Both the position numbers and the translations under genes were made by a program. From DATFYI01 sp035315125 (lineage in GTDB: Bacteria; Chloroflexota; Anaerolineae; Anaerolineales; Anaerolineaceae): a DNA stretch of 6,693 bases. Below the pieces are notes generated by a model, which was not told the DNA's origin, did no database searches, and worked only from the letters and a program-made list of their open reading frames with translations. The stretch is taken from positions 1 to 6,693 of the forward strand of contig DATFYI010000146.1 in assembly GCA_035315125.1 (NCBI GenBank), written 5' to 3'. Shown here one piece after another: positions 1 to 5,467 of the stretch (position 1 is the stretch's first letter; each line of letters starts with the position of its first letter).

Positions 1-15
1 AAAATAAAACCTGTT

Positions 16-348
16 TTAAACCTGGAAAGATTGAATTCTATTCAGCCATTCGTTCTCTAAATTCACATAATCCTCAGGCTTGATACTATTTTCTAAAGCA
101 ATTAATTTATTCAAAAGATCAAGTTTTTCGTTCTTCTGATCCGATATTTCCTTAATATCACCGATGAGAGATTCGATGGGCACGTTGTAAAATGAAACAT
201 CCTTCTGGCCAGCATGAATATAGGCTTGCCTGATCAAATAATATTTTAGTGCTTCATCTTGTTTTTTTTCCAATTCACCATCCAGGTCACTAATCTCCGC
301 ATTTAAATCTGCTATCATTTTTTGGACAATTTCATGAAGATCAGTCAT
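16..348 (-). CDS. Hypothetical coiled-coil protein, 110 aa
   Basis: I do not recognise this protein. The sequence is acidic, soluble and highly helical. Two heptad-like stretches stand out, about residues 5-38 (NAEISDLDGELEKKQDEAL region) and 58-92 (DIKEISDQKNEKLDLLNKL region), separated by a tyrosine-containing segment (YIHAGQKDVSFYNVP). It has no signal peptide, membrane segment or catalytic motif, so an antiparallel coiled-coil or helical-bundle adaptor is the most that can be inferred. The ATG at 346-348 is chosen because a GAGGG Shine-Dalgarno lies 7 nt upstream on the minus strand. The stop is TAA at 16-18, so the gene is complete, but what lies downstream of it is outside the window. 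The upstream gap carries a possible promoter and a tRNA-like repeat copy. Confidence 0.75.
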   Translation of the reverse strand: MTDLHEIVQKMIADLNAEISDLDGELEKKQDEALKYYLIRQAYIHAGQKDVSFYNVPIESLIGDIKEISDQKNEKLDLLNKLIALENSIKPEDYVNLENEWLNRIQSFQV

Positions 349-429
349 CCTTCAGCCCTCTTATATTTGTATTTTTTTCTCCATTTACGCTTCCCCATGG
401 AGAATTCGTGAGTTTTTCCTGGCAAAATA

Positions 430-458
430 CTTATATCATATTCTATTTCGAATGCCAT
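430..458 (-). promoter_or_regulatory. Possible sigma70-type promoter for the 110-aa gene
   Basis: On the minus strand, ATGGCA (453-458) and TATAAG (430-435) are separated by 17 bp. This predicts a start near 423 and a leader of about 75 nt before the ATG at 348. The -35 match is only 4 of 6, so this is a weak call. Confidence 0.3.
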
Positions 459-490
459 GATTTGATTTCGTTAAACCTACATTTACGGAT

Positions 491-545
491 CCGGCAGGAT
501 GCGGGCCTACGACCAAGCGGTATAGGATTGAATACCTATCTGGCA
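491..545 (-). repeat. tRNA-like dispersed repeat, copy 1
   Basis: Read on the minus strand, this copy contains GCTTGGTC followed by a T-arm-like hairpin: a 5-bp stem GTAGG/CCTGC with one G-U pair around the 7-nt loop CCCGCAT. On its 5' side is a second, imperfect hairpin (ATAGG/CCTAT around an 8-nt loop). The same block recurs near 1330, 2761, 4149 and 5615. It lies about 140 bp upstream of the 110-aa gene and downstream of the oxidoreductase gene. Confidence 0.7.
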
Positions 546-640
546 ATGTTCCCAGCGCTAATTACCCAACCGAATTTGATTTGCCATTTCGATTCCTTTC
601 AGCAGAGCAAGCCATTCCGCCAGTGAAATGTCATTCCTGG

Positions 641-1174
641 CTATTTCGCCTGGATTGATGCCAAGCGAAAAACAGGGTGAGAAGCGGCGATCTTCTCGAA
701 TTCCGCCAATGGCGCATCTTTATCCACCGGTATGTGCGGGCGGGCGCCCGGGGCCACCTGCAGGTAAGCCTTGAGGATGCGGGCGCGCTGCTCGACCGGT
801 ATTTCTTCGAGCTGAATCTCCTTACGACCACCGCTGCGCAGCAGCGCTTTTCCACCAGCGGCGCGCACATTGCGAACCCACTGCACGTTCTCACCAAGCA
901 TGGAAACCAGGTAGCGCTGCCCATCCACAGTGACCATGACCAATGGAAACGAGACAATCCGCCCCGACTTGCGCCCAACCACTTCCAGGGTCACCACACC
1001 ATTGGAAGTAGCCTGCCGCGAAGCCACGATCGCGTAGGCCCAATTTAGAATCTTTGCAATCCAGTTAGGTCGCTGGCCGCGGTAAATCCACTGCTTGGCC
1101 CTGTAATACCAGGGTGTCTGGCTGGTGGTATTTTTTATAGAATTTTCGGCCCGGTTATTCAATGACTTTTGCAT
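641..1174 (-). CDS. DUF385 / Ddn-type F420(H2)-dependent oxidoreductase
   Basis: Member of the nitroreductase/quinone-reductase family that includes mycobacterial Ddn. These proteins have a split-barrel fold and use the deazaflavin F420H2, in known cases to reduce quinones or nitro compounds. The family signature is clear: an N-terminal amphipathic region (RPNWIAKILNWAYAIVAS, about residues 35-52), then GVVTLEVVGRKSG (59-71), where GRKSG is typical of the cofactor phosphate-binding strand-loop, then YLVSMLGENVQWVRNVRAAGG (88-108), PGARPHIPVDKDAPL and a C-terminal HPVFRL. The length of 177 aa is normal and no frameshift is seen. An in-frame ATG at 1217-1219 would add 15 unconserved residues but has no Shine-Dalgarno. 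The ATG at 1172-1174 follows AAAAGG at 5-nt spacing, so I prefer it. The true substrate cannot be read from sequence, and F420 use is by family. Confidence 0.88.
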   Translation of the reverse strand: MQKSLNNRAENSIKNTTSQTPWYYRAKQWIYRGQRPNWIAKILNWAYAIVASRQATSNGVVTLEVVGRKSGRIVSFPLVMVTVDGQRYLVSMLGENVQWVRNVRAAGGKALLRSGGRKEIQLEEIPVEQRARILKAYLQVAPGARPHIPVDKDAPLAEFEKIAASHPVFRLASIQAK

Positions 1175-1329
1175 ATTAACCTTTTGGAAGCCTGGCTTTT
1201 GTGGATGGTTTGCTGTCATGCTTATCTAACGACATGGATGCCTGCTTCAGAAACAGGACTTGATTTGAGATACCTTTCAAATATTTTAGCATAGCAGCCG
1301 GAAAGAAGAAAAGAAATACCAATAGCAGG

Positions 1330-1358
1330 CCCGGCGGATGCGGAGCTGCGACCAAGCA
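1330..1358 (-). repeat. tRNA-like dispersed repeat, copy 2 (shortened)
   Basis: Only the T-arm side is preserved: on the plus strand CCCGGCGGATGCGGAGCTGC followed by GACCAAGC. One base is missing in the GGCAGG block compared with the other copies. The hairpin half is not recognisable beyond about 1358. It lies about 155 bp upstream of the oxidoreductase start, with its tRNA-like strand in the sense direction of that gene. Confidence 0.6.
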
Positions 1359-1434
1359 GATTTTCCCCGCCATCTTTTTTCCTGCTGAGAAAAGCCGGTC
1401 GCACATACGTGGGCCACGCAAAATAGACGGAGCT

Positions 1435-1466
1435 GAGATTGCTTCGCAAAGATCGCTCGCAATGAC
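1435..1466. repeat. GTCATTGCGAG-type dispersed repeat
   Basis: On the minus strand the segment begins GTCATTGCGAGCGATC and ends GCGAAGCAATCTC. This matches the widespread bacterial intergenic repeat whose spurious translation begins MSLRA. The ends carry the inverted pair ATTGC (1438-1442) and GCAAT (1459-1463). The family identification rests on recalled pattern, not on a search. Its right end provides the ATGACA hexamer of the adjacent promoter. Confidence 0.6.
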
Positions 1467-1490
1467 ATTCGTATCAAATAAAGATATAAT
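1462..1490 (+). promoter_or_regulatory. sigma70-type promoter of the small membrane-protein gene
   Basis: ATGACA (1462-1467, 5 of 6 to TTGACA) and a perfect TATAAT (1485-1490) are separated by exactly 17 bp. The predicted start is near 1497, giving a leader of about 53 nt. The -35 box overlaps the end of the GTCATTGCGAG-type repeat. The leader contains the dyad TGATC-TC-GATCA (1514-1525), a possible operator. Confidence 0.6.
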
Positions 1491-1549
1491 TCATATTTAA
1501 TTTCCGGTCAAGTTGATCTCGATCAGGCTGGAATTTCCAAAGGAGCAAT

Positions 1550-1750
1550 ATGCAAAATAAGACATTAGGAATTGTACTCATTGTGGTGGGCGTGCTGATT
1601 GTGGCGGTTGTTTTTTTGGCTGCGCCACTCCACCTGGCCAGCGCGGGCTTTGGCACGAAGAAGATCCTCGGGTTGGTCGTGGGGCTCGTTGTTCTGGTTG
1701 CCGGTCTTGTAATGAGCTTATCAAAAGGTCAAAAACAGAAATCCGGTTAA
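1550..1750 (+). CDS. Small two-helix membrane protein, 66 aa
   Basis: Two hydrophobic helices are evident: about residues 6-25 (LGIVLIVVGVLIVAVVFLAA) and 39-57 (ILGLVVGLVVLVAGLVMSL). They are joined by a short loop containing GFGTKK, with a basic tail (KGQKQKSG), so the C-terminus probably faces the cytoplasm, as does the short N-terminus. Glycine-spaced helices suggest close helix packing. Proteins of this shape are common and unnamed in Chloroflexota; no function is known to me. The start is secure: AAAGGAG lies 4 nt before the ATG, under the promoter at 1462-1490. It appears to be a single-gene unit, convergent with the 101-aa gene. Confidence 0.85.
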   Translation: MQNKTLGIVLIVVGVLIVAVVFLAAPLHLASAGFGTKKILGLVVGLVVLVAGLVMSLSKGQKQKSG

Positions 1751-1885
1751 TGCTGCAGATAAAATAAATTAATATTTCGATCCAGGATCAGGGTGTTTTT
1801 TTCATCCCCTTAACTTGAAGGTGCATGGGGATTTGTTGTGATACCCTGCCGATTTGTGGCTCAATTCCAATGAGGCTGAAGCCAT

Positions 1886-2191
1886 TTAAGACATCTCGCT
1901 CAGCTTTGTACCCAGGACAGTTTTGGCCGATACGTAGCGCCACCAATTCAATTTCTCGAGCTGTGCGACTTTTTGTTGGTAGGCTTCCAGATTGGGATAT
2001 TCCAGCACCGTCCAATCGGAGAGCGCCTCATCGGCCCAACGCGCCTGACAGGCGATCACCAACCGGGCGCCGGCCTGCTTTTCGGCGTCCATGGCTTTTG
2101 ACCAGAGCGCATCCTGCTCCGCTTTGGAAAGCCGGTACCAGGCTTCCTTAAAGCCCTGGCCCAATACAAGCAAGTAGACGGATTCGGGCAT
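1886..2191 (-). CDS. Small protein with predicted ferredoxin-like (Dabb-like) fold, 101 aa
   Basis: I do not recognise the family with certainty. The order of elements is strand (VYLLVLGQG, residues 5-13), long helix (EAWYRLSKAEQDALWSKAMDAEKQAGA, 16-42), two strands (ARLVIACQARW and SDWTVLEYPN, 42-67), helix (LEAYQQKVAQLEKLNWWRY, 68-86) and a last short strand. This resembles the beta-alpha-beta-beta-alpha-beta arrangement of dimeric alpha+beta barrel proteins such as EthD/Dabb or YCII-like proteins. It is tryptophan-rich, with WW at 83-84. It has no signal peptide. The frame stays open 14 codons further upstream, but the ATG at 2189-2191 is preceded by GAAAGGAG at good spacing and is taken as the start. 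It is a lone gene, convergent with the small membrane-protein gene. Confidence 0.82.
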   Translation of the reverse strand: MPESVYLLVLGQGFKEAWYRLSKAEQDALWSKAMDAEKQAGARLVIACQARWADEALSDWTVLEYPNLEAYQQKVAQLEKLNWWRYVSAKTVLGTKLSEMS

Positions 2192-2885
2192 GCTGTGCTC
2201 CTTTCTGCGTCTGTGGTAAAACGCGTCTAGCAACGAAGACTCAATACAATACCGGTCTACATAAACTTAAATTTAATATTTCAGACCACTTACCGGCATC
2301 TAATTCTGAACCATCTTCGGTTCTCGCCATCGCTCTTAATGAAGACAATCTTTTACAAATTACATTAATAACGGAATGGATTCTGAGCGGGCAACGCTCT
2401 TCACAAATGCGCCTGCACGTACGCAGATAGCTATCGTTCTCAGCTAATTTCTTATCCGGGCGGGAGGTGCAGACGGCCTTTGAGTAAATGATGGGATGTT
2501 GGCAAATATCGATGAAGATAAAATCGGACTTACCCCGTTTTCCAGGGGGAAAATGTGCAGTTGCACCATGCATAAAAGGAAAATAATCCGACTTTTCCAT
2601 AATCGCTTGTACCGGCAAAATTGTAAGAAACGGCCCGCATTAATAGTTTCGTTAAATTCGAGAAATTCTGATGATCCTTTCTTATGAATAGATTTTGCTT
2701 ATATTGTCATTATAGCGATTTTTTACATCAAAAAATCATTAAAAATGTGGGAAAGGTGGGCCCGGCAGGATGCAGACCGGTGACCAAGCGGATAATGGTT
2801 CAATTCCTATTTGGCTATAAATTCTCGTACGGTGCAGGCGGTGGTAGCCTTCTTTTGCTTGATAGCAACGCTTTTCGCTGTGGCA
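2192..2885. other. 694-bp gap without a confident gene
   Basis: It contains an imperfect dyad GGTCT...AGACC (2254-2287) centred on the perfect palindrome TTAAATTTAA, about 65-95 bp upstream of the 101-aa gene and possibly an operator. It also holds a TTTTCC/GGAAAA hairpin (2538-2553), an A/T-only hairpin GATTTTTT/AAAAAATC (2717-2737) and tRNA-like copy 3 (2761-2826). Frames stay open on both strands across 2241-2430: minus 2241-2618 from a TTG or ATG start, and plus about 2200-2428 with no start codon. Neither has a Shine-Dalgarno or a recognisable domain, so neither is called a gene. Confidence 0.5.
2761..2826 (-). repeat. tRNA-like dispersed repeat, copy 3
   Basis: The plus strand reads CCCGGCAGGATGCAGACCGG, then TGACCAAGCGG, a hairpin-like block with a decayed stem, and the end GGCTATAAATTCTC. 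That end is identical to the end of copy 5 at 5667-5680. The T-arm stem has two mismatches (ACCGG/CCTGC), so it is partly degenerate. It sits between the 101-aa gene and the aldo/keto reductase gene. Confidence 0.7.
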
Positions 2886-3737
2886 TTAAATATCTAGATT
2901 TCTGGTGCCCAGCCTTTTCACCATTTCAGGGTCACGATGGTCAAAGAAACTACTGGTTTTTGTGTCTAAAATTGTAATCGCCGCCATATCTTCCGCTTGT
3001 AATTCAAAATCAAACACACTGATATTTTCTAGCATTCTTTCTTTGCGAGTTGATTTTGAAAGGACAATAATTCCTCTTTGTCCAAGCCAGCGGAGAATTA
3101 CCTGGGCAACACTTTTTTTGTGTTTTGCGGCGATGGATAGCAGCAATTCATTTTGAAAAATATTATTCTTTCCCTCTGCAAATGGAGCCCATGCTTCAAC
3201 CTGAACGTTGTTATCTTGTAAAAACTTTGGCGTATCTATTTGCTGTTGGAAAGGATTTATTTCAATCTGATTTACCGCAGGCGTTATTTTGTTATGAATC
3301 ATCAAGTCCATTATTCGGTCAGAGGGAAAATTTGAAACCCCGATTGCTCTGACTTTGCCTTGTTTATACAGTTCTTCCATGGCCCGCCATTCACCATACA
3401 CATCGCCGAGTGGTTGATGAATCAGATACAAGTCAATGTAATCTAATTGCAATCGCTTCAGAGAATTTTCAAAGGCTTTTAATGTGCCCTCATAGCCATT
3501 GCTCTGAATCCAAAGTTTTGTCGTGATAAACAATTTTTCTCTTGCAACGCCGCCTCGTTTGATTCCCCTGCCAACCGCCTCTTCGTTCAGGTAAGAAGCG
3601 GCAGTGTCAATGTGGCTATATCCTGTTTGAATAGCGTCAACAACGCTTCTTTCACATTCGCTCAAATCAGTTATTTGAAAAACACCGAAGCCAAGAACAG
3701 GTACTTCAACGCCATTGTTCAATTTTACTTTTTGCAT
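2886..3737 (-). CDS. Aldo/keto reductase, 283 aa
   Basis: Cytosolic NAD(P)H-dependent reductase of the AKR superfamily, a (beta/alpha)8 barrel that reduces aldehydes and ketones. It is closest in motif style to the prokaryotic 2,5-diketo-D-gluconate reductase / YtbE-like group. The complete catalytic tetrad is visible: Asp44 and Tyr49 (HIDTAASY), Lys74 (FITTKLW) and His107 (LYLIHQP). The cofactor region is present near the end: GVSNF (133-137), then LSKSTRKERMLEN, where Lys228, Ser229 and Arg234 fit the 2'-phosphate-binding positions of NADPH-preferring members. It is full length and intact. The ATG at 3735-3737 follows AAGGAG at 5-6 nt. Base composition appears more A/T-rich than the oxidoreductase and hydrolase genes. 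It stands alone, with dyads just upstream of the start. The physiological substrate cannot be told. Confidence 0.95.
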   Translation of the reverse strand: MQKVKLNNGVEVPVLGFGVFQITDLSECERSVVDAIQTGYSHIDTAASYLNEEAVGRGIKRGGVAREKLFITTKLWIQSNGYEGTLKAFENSLKRLQLDYIDLYLIHQPLGDVYGEWRAMEELYKQGKVRAIGVSNFPSDRIMDLMIHNKITPAVNQIEINPFQQQIDTPKFLQDNNVQVEAWAPFAEGKNNIFQNELLLSIAAKHKKSVAQVILRWLGQRGIIVLSKSTRKERMLENISVFDFELQAEDMAAITILDTKTSSFFDHRDPEMVKRLGTRNLDI

Positions 3738-3750
3738 ACTTTCTCCTTAT

Positions 3751-3787
3751 ATATGTGCCGTAATTTACGATTGCAGCCGACACATAT
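3751..3787. promoter_or_regulatory. Nested inverted repeats upstream of the aldo/keto reductase gene
   Basis: The arms ATATGTG (3751-3757) and CACATAT (3781-3787) enclose a perfect 11-bp palindrome CGTAA-T-TTACG (3759-3769). The palindrome lies 22 bp upstream of the ATG, where a repressor bound near the transcription start or in the leader would act. The operator role is inference. Confidence 0.35.
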
Positions 3788-3990
3788 TTATCAAGCGGCG
3801 GGCTTTATATGAATGATACCGACTCTTGATGGGCTGTAATTATGTCACATTTCTGCCCTGTGAGGATGAATAAACTGCAAATAAGACGCCTAATTAACTT
3901 TTAACAAAACCTGTCATTGTCTTCACCTCTAATATAGCCCTCATTGGGAAAAGATATTTTGCATGATCAATATCCTCATCATTTATTTCT

Positions 3991-4214
3991 GTTTTGCAGG
4001 TTAGGTCAAGGGCTCTTGCGATTCGCCCCGCCGTTCCCATAAGGATCATCTTCCCTCATCCTGCCCGTGACCCAACATCTTCCCCTAATAAGCGGCCACT
4101 TTCCCTGCTGCCACAAAACCTCAAAAATTGCTTATTTCAGTGACAGAGCTGGCAGGATTTGGGCCTGCGATCAAGCGGATTCGGGCACTGTTCTAGTTCG
4201 GCTGCAATTTTTTG
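3991..4214 (-). repeat. Long repeat copy A (contains tRNA-like copy 4)
   Basis: It matches 5449-5680 in the same orientation. The first ~95 bp agree at roughly 85-90% by eye, with long exact runs such as AGGATCATCTTCCCTCATCC and CCGTGACCCAACATCTTCCC. After a small indel the match continues through TTTCCCTGCTG and TTGCTTAT-TCAGTGA into the tRNA-like block. The last ~35 bp have diverged. It lies downstream of the hydrolase gene and upstream of the aldo/keto reductase gene. Confidence 0.75.
4149..4214 (-). repeat. tRNA-like dispersed repeat, copy 4
   Basis: This copy has the best T-arm of the five. On the minus strand, GCAGG-CCCAAAT-CCTGC is a perfect 5-bp stem with a 7-nt loop, preceded by CGCTTGATC. 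The neighbouring hairpin block is degraded, with no clear stem at 4178-4200. It is embedded at the right end of long repeat A. Confidence 0.65.
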
Positions 4215-4289
4215 TATTTTGAAGAGCAGCTTTTACCTCGCGGTTCTGAATTCAGTACTGTAAAGGCACATTTTTGCAAATAATGTGAT

Positions 4290-4446
4290 ATGGAGGACAG
4301 GCGTTTTTAGCAATGGCAGTAGAGCGGATATGAATTTACCATCTTTGAATAATAATTTTTCATCCGAGGATAAGCCCAGTTTTAGCGGCAGAATCTACAT
4401 CGTCCGCTGCAAGCTTTGTTACGTTGCCTTGAATGGTATTGAAACC
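4290..4446 (-). pseudogene. Decayed macro-domain (YmdB-like) gene fragment
   Basis: On the minus strand, 4363-4446 translates to IQGNVTKLAADDVDSAAKTG followed by LILG. This lines up with the start of macro domains such as E. coli YmdB (VVQGDITKLAVDVIVNAANP then SLMGG), with about half the residues identical by eye. It is bounded by stops at 4447-4449 and 4360-4362. After a frameshift, GATGGT (4338-4343) and ATTCATATCCGC (4324-4335) resemble the following family segment DGAIHRAAG. Macro domains bind ADP-ribose and some remove O-acetyl- or mono-ADP-ribose. Here the AAN motif reads AAK, the glycine-rich loop is lost and no start codon remains, so it is not functional. It begins 26 bp beyond the hydrolase stop on the same strand. 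Confidence 0.5.
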
Positions 4447-4472
4447 TTATGATCGGCTTTCCAAATGTTGCA

Positions 4473-5354
4473 CTATAGCTTGCTTAGAAGCCAGGAGTGC
4501 ACTTCAGGAATTCTATGTGCTGCGAGAGTTATATGGCCATCGCTAGCCAGGAACCGGGTTTCAACACCGGGAATTTTACTGGCAAGCCACTTTCCATGGG
4601 AAAACGGAACCATTTGATCTTGCTCGCCGTGCATGAGCAATACTGGAATTCGAATCTTGTTCAGTTCGAAACCCCAGGGCGTGGTGAAGGCGATGTCATC
4701 ATCGACCCAGCCATCCCTTCTTTCCTTGATTCCCTCACGAAAACAGTTGAGTACAAAACTGGCGAATTCTTCTGTTAATGCTGTAAAATCGACAGGGCTA
4801 AGGAGAGAATGCAAAGCCTGAACGAGAGTCAAGGGGTCTGCATCCAATAAACCTGGCGCCGCTTCCTCCACGAACTGCTGTAGCGATTCTCGGCCTTTGA
4901 GTGCAGCACCGAATTCTGCAATATTGCCTTCCCCCATCCCGGCAAACCAATCCAACCCGCTTGTCATATAGGGGGCCGGGGAGGACAGCGCTGCAACTGC
5001 CGCCACCAGATCGGGCAATAGAGCTGCACAGGCCAGAGCATGTGGCCCCCCTCCTGAATGCCCCCAAACGAAAAGTCTTCTTAAATTAAGCTCTTTTGCA
5101 ATTGCAGCCACATCCTCGGCAGCACTGGCTACATTTCGACCTGGATGAGGAGTTGAACCTCCGTAACCCGGCCGGTCGTAGCCGATCAGCCGGATGCCGC
5201 GCGACTTTGCGTCCTCGATCCAGGCCTCATAAAGAAGCCTTGAGCCTGGTGTACCGTGATGTTCCAGAACGGGTATCCCGTCCAATTGGCCAGCCTCAAG
5301 GATACGAATCTTGCGGCCATTTTCCATTGAAATCGTACGGACATTGACATCCAT
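4473..5354 (-). CDS. Alpha/beta hydrolase, 293 aa
   Basis: Soluble alpha/beta-hydrolase-fold enzyme. The oxyanion-hole segment HGTPGS is at residues 33-38 and DRPGYGGS at 60-67. The nucleophile elbow GHSGGG (98-103) has Ser100 as nucleophile. The acid Asp246 lies in LLMHGEQDQMVPF and the base His274 in SDGHITL. The catalytic triad is therefore complete, and a helical cap lies between about residues 125 and 230. HGTPGSRLLYE plus DRPGYGGS is typical of the proline-iminopeptidase/haloalkane-dehalogenase-like branch, but without a substrate motif esterase, peptidase or lactonase activity cannot be separated. Length is normal. The ATG at 5352-5354 follows AAGGAG by 7 nt. The gene lies between two direct copies of a ~220-bp repeat, and the leftward copy of that repeat may lend it a promoter. 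Confidence 0.93.
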   Translation of the reverse strand: MDVNVRTISMENGRKIRILEAGQLDGIPVLEHHGTPGSRLLYEAWIEDAKSRGIRLIGYDRPGYGGSTPHPGRNVASAAEDVAAIAKELNLRRLFVWGHSGGGPHALACAALLPDLVAAVAALSSPAPYMTSGLDWFAGMGEGNIAEFGAALKGRESLQQFVEEAAPGLLDADPLTLVQALHSLLSPVDFTALTEEFASFVLNCFREGIKERRDGWVDDDIAFTTPWGFELNKIRIPVLLMHGEQDQMVPFSHGKWLASKIPGVETRFLASDGHITLAAHRIPEVHSWLLSKL

Positions 5355-5437
5355 TTTGAAACTCCTTATTGTTGTTCTTTTTGGATTCTCAGGTGGATGG
5401 GACAGATTTGTGAGTCGGCCACTAATCCCATTATCTT

Positions 5438-5467
5438 ATCTTAAGGCAGTTTTGTGGTTTGGGTCAA
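5438..5467 (-). promoter_or_regulatory. Possible promoter at the edge of repeat B, reading into the hydrolase gene
   Basis: On the minus strand, TTGACC (5462-5467) and TAAGAT (5438-5443) are separated by 18 bp. The -35 box lies inside the end of long repeat B. The leader to the ATG would be about 75 nt. The equivalent TTGACC in repeat A (4004-4009) is followed at 18 bp by TAAATG, a poorer -10. Confidence 0.35.

Larger units (their letters stand above)
1175..1549. other. Divergent intergenic region between oxidoreductase and small membrane protein
   Basis: This ~375 bp gap holds tRNA-like copy 2 (1330-1358), the GTCATTGCGAG-type repeat (1435-1466), a perfect odd palindrome CGTGG-G-CCACG (1408-1418), the promoter at 1462-1490 and a TGATC-TC-GATCA dyad (1514-1525). 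Several minus-strand open frames cross it. One, 1176-1373, has an AGGA Shine-Dalgarno and a hydrophobic segment (LLLVFLFFFPAAML) and ends 1 nt before the preferred oxidoreductase ATG. I do not call it a gene, because it reads straight through a repeat that is non-coding elsewhere. Confidence 0.6.
3738..4472. other. 735-bp gap with a long repeat and gene debris
   Basis: From left to right it holds the dyads near the reductase start, a minus-strand open frame 3894-4040 (48 codons from ATG, reading MGTAGRIARALDL at its start and EVKTMTGFVKS at its end, with no convincing Shine-Dalgarno), the long repeat copy A (3991-4214) with tRNA-like copy 4, and a decayed macro-domain fragment (about 4290-4446). 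The open frame starts inside repeat A. The corresponding frame in repeat B is broken by a one-base length difference, so I do not call it a gene. Confidence 0.5.

Noticed and set aside
408..626. 72-codon plus-strand ORF
   Set aside because: It has no Shine-Dalgarno, runs straight through tRNA-like repeat copy 1 and has no protein-like domain.
677..1048. Plus-strand ORF opposite the oxidoreductase gene
   Set aside because: It is an antisense shadow of a well-supported family member on the minus strand; the same holds for the minus-strand frame 631-978.
1222..1477. Minus-strand ORFs starting MRSNLSS or MIRMSLRAIFAKQ
   Set aside because: These are translations of the GTCATTGCGAG-type repeat and of tRNA-like copy 2, a well-known source of spurious proteins.
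1779..1832. Terminator after the small membrane-protein gene
   Set aside because: GATCC-A-GGATC before a T7 run has only a 1-nt centre and cannot form a stable hairpin; the following ATCCCC/GGGGAT stem has a very large loop and no T tract behind it.
2684..2977. 97-codon plus-strand ORF
   Set aside because: It spans tRNA-like copy 3 and the 3' end of the aldo/keto reductase gene and has no Shine-Dalgarno.
4497..5347. Several ORFs on either strand within the hydrolase gene
   Set aside because: They are shadows of the hydrolase reading frame, which has a complete catalytic triad and a good ribosome-binding site.
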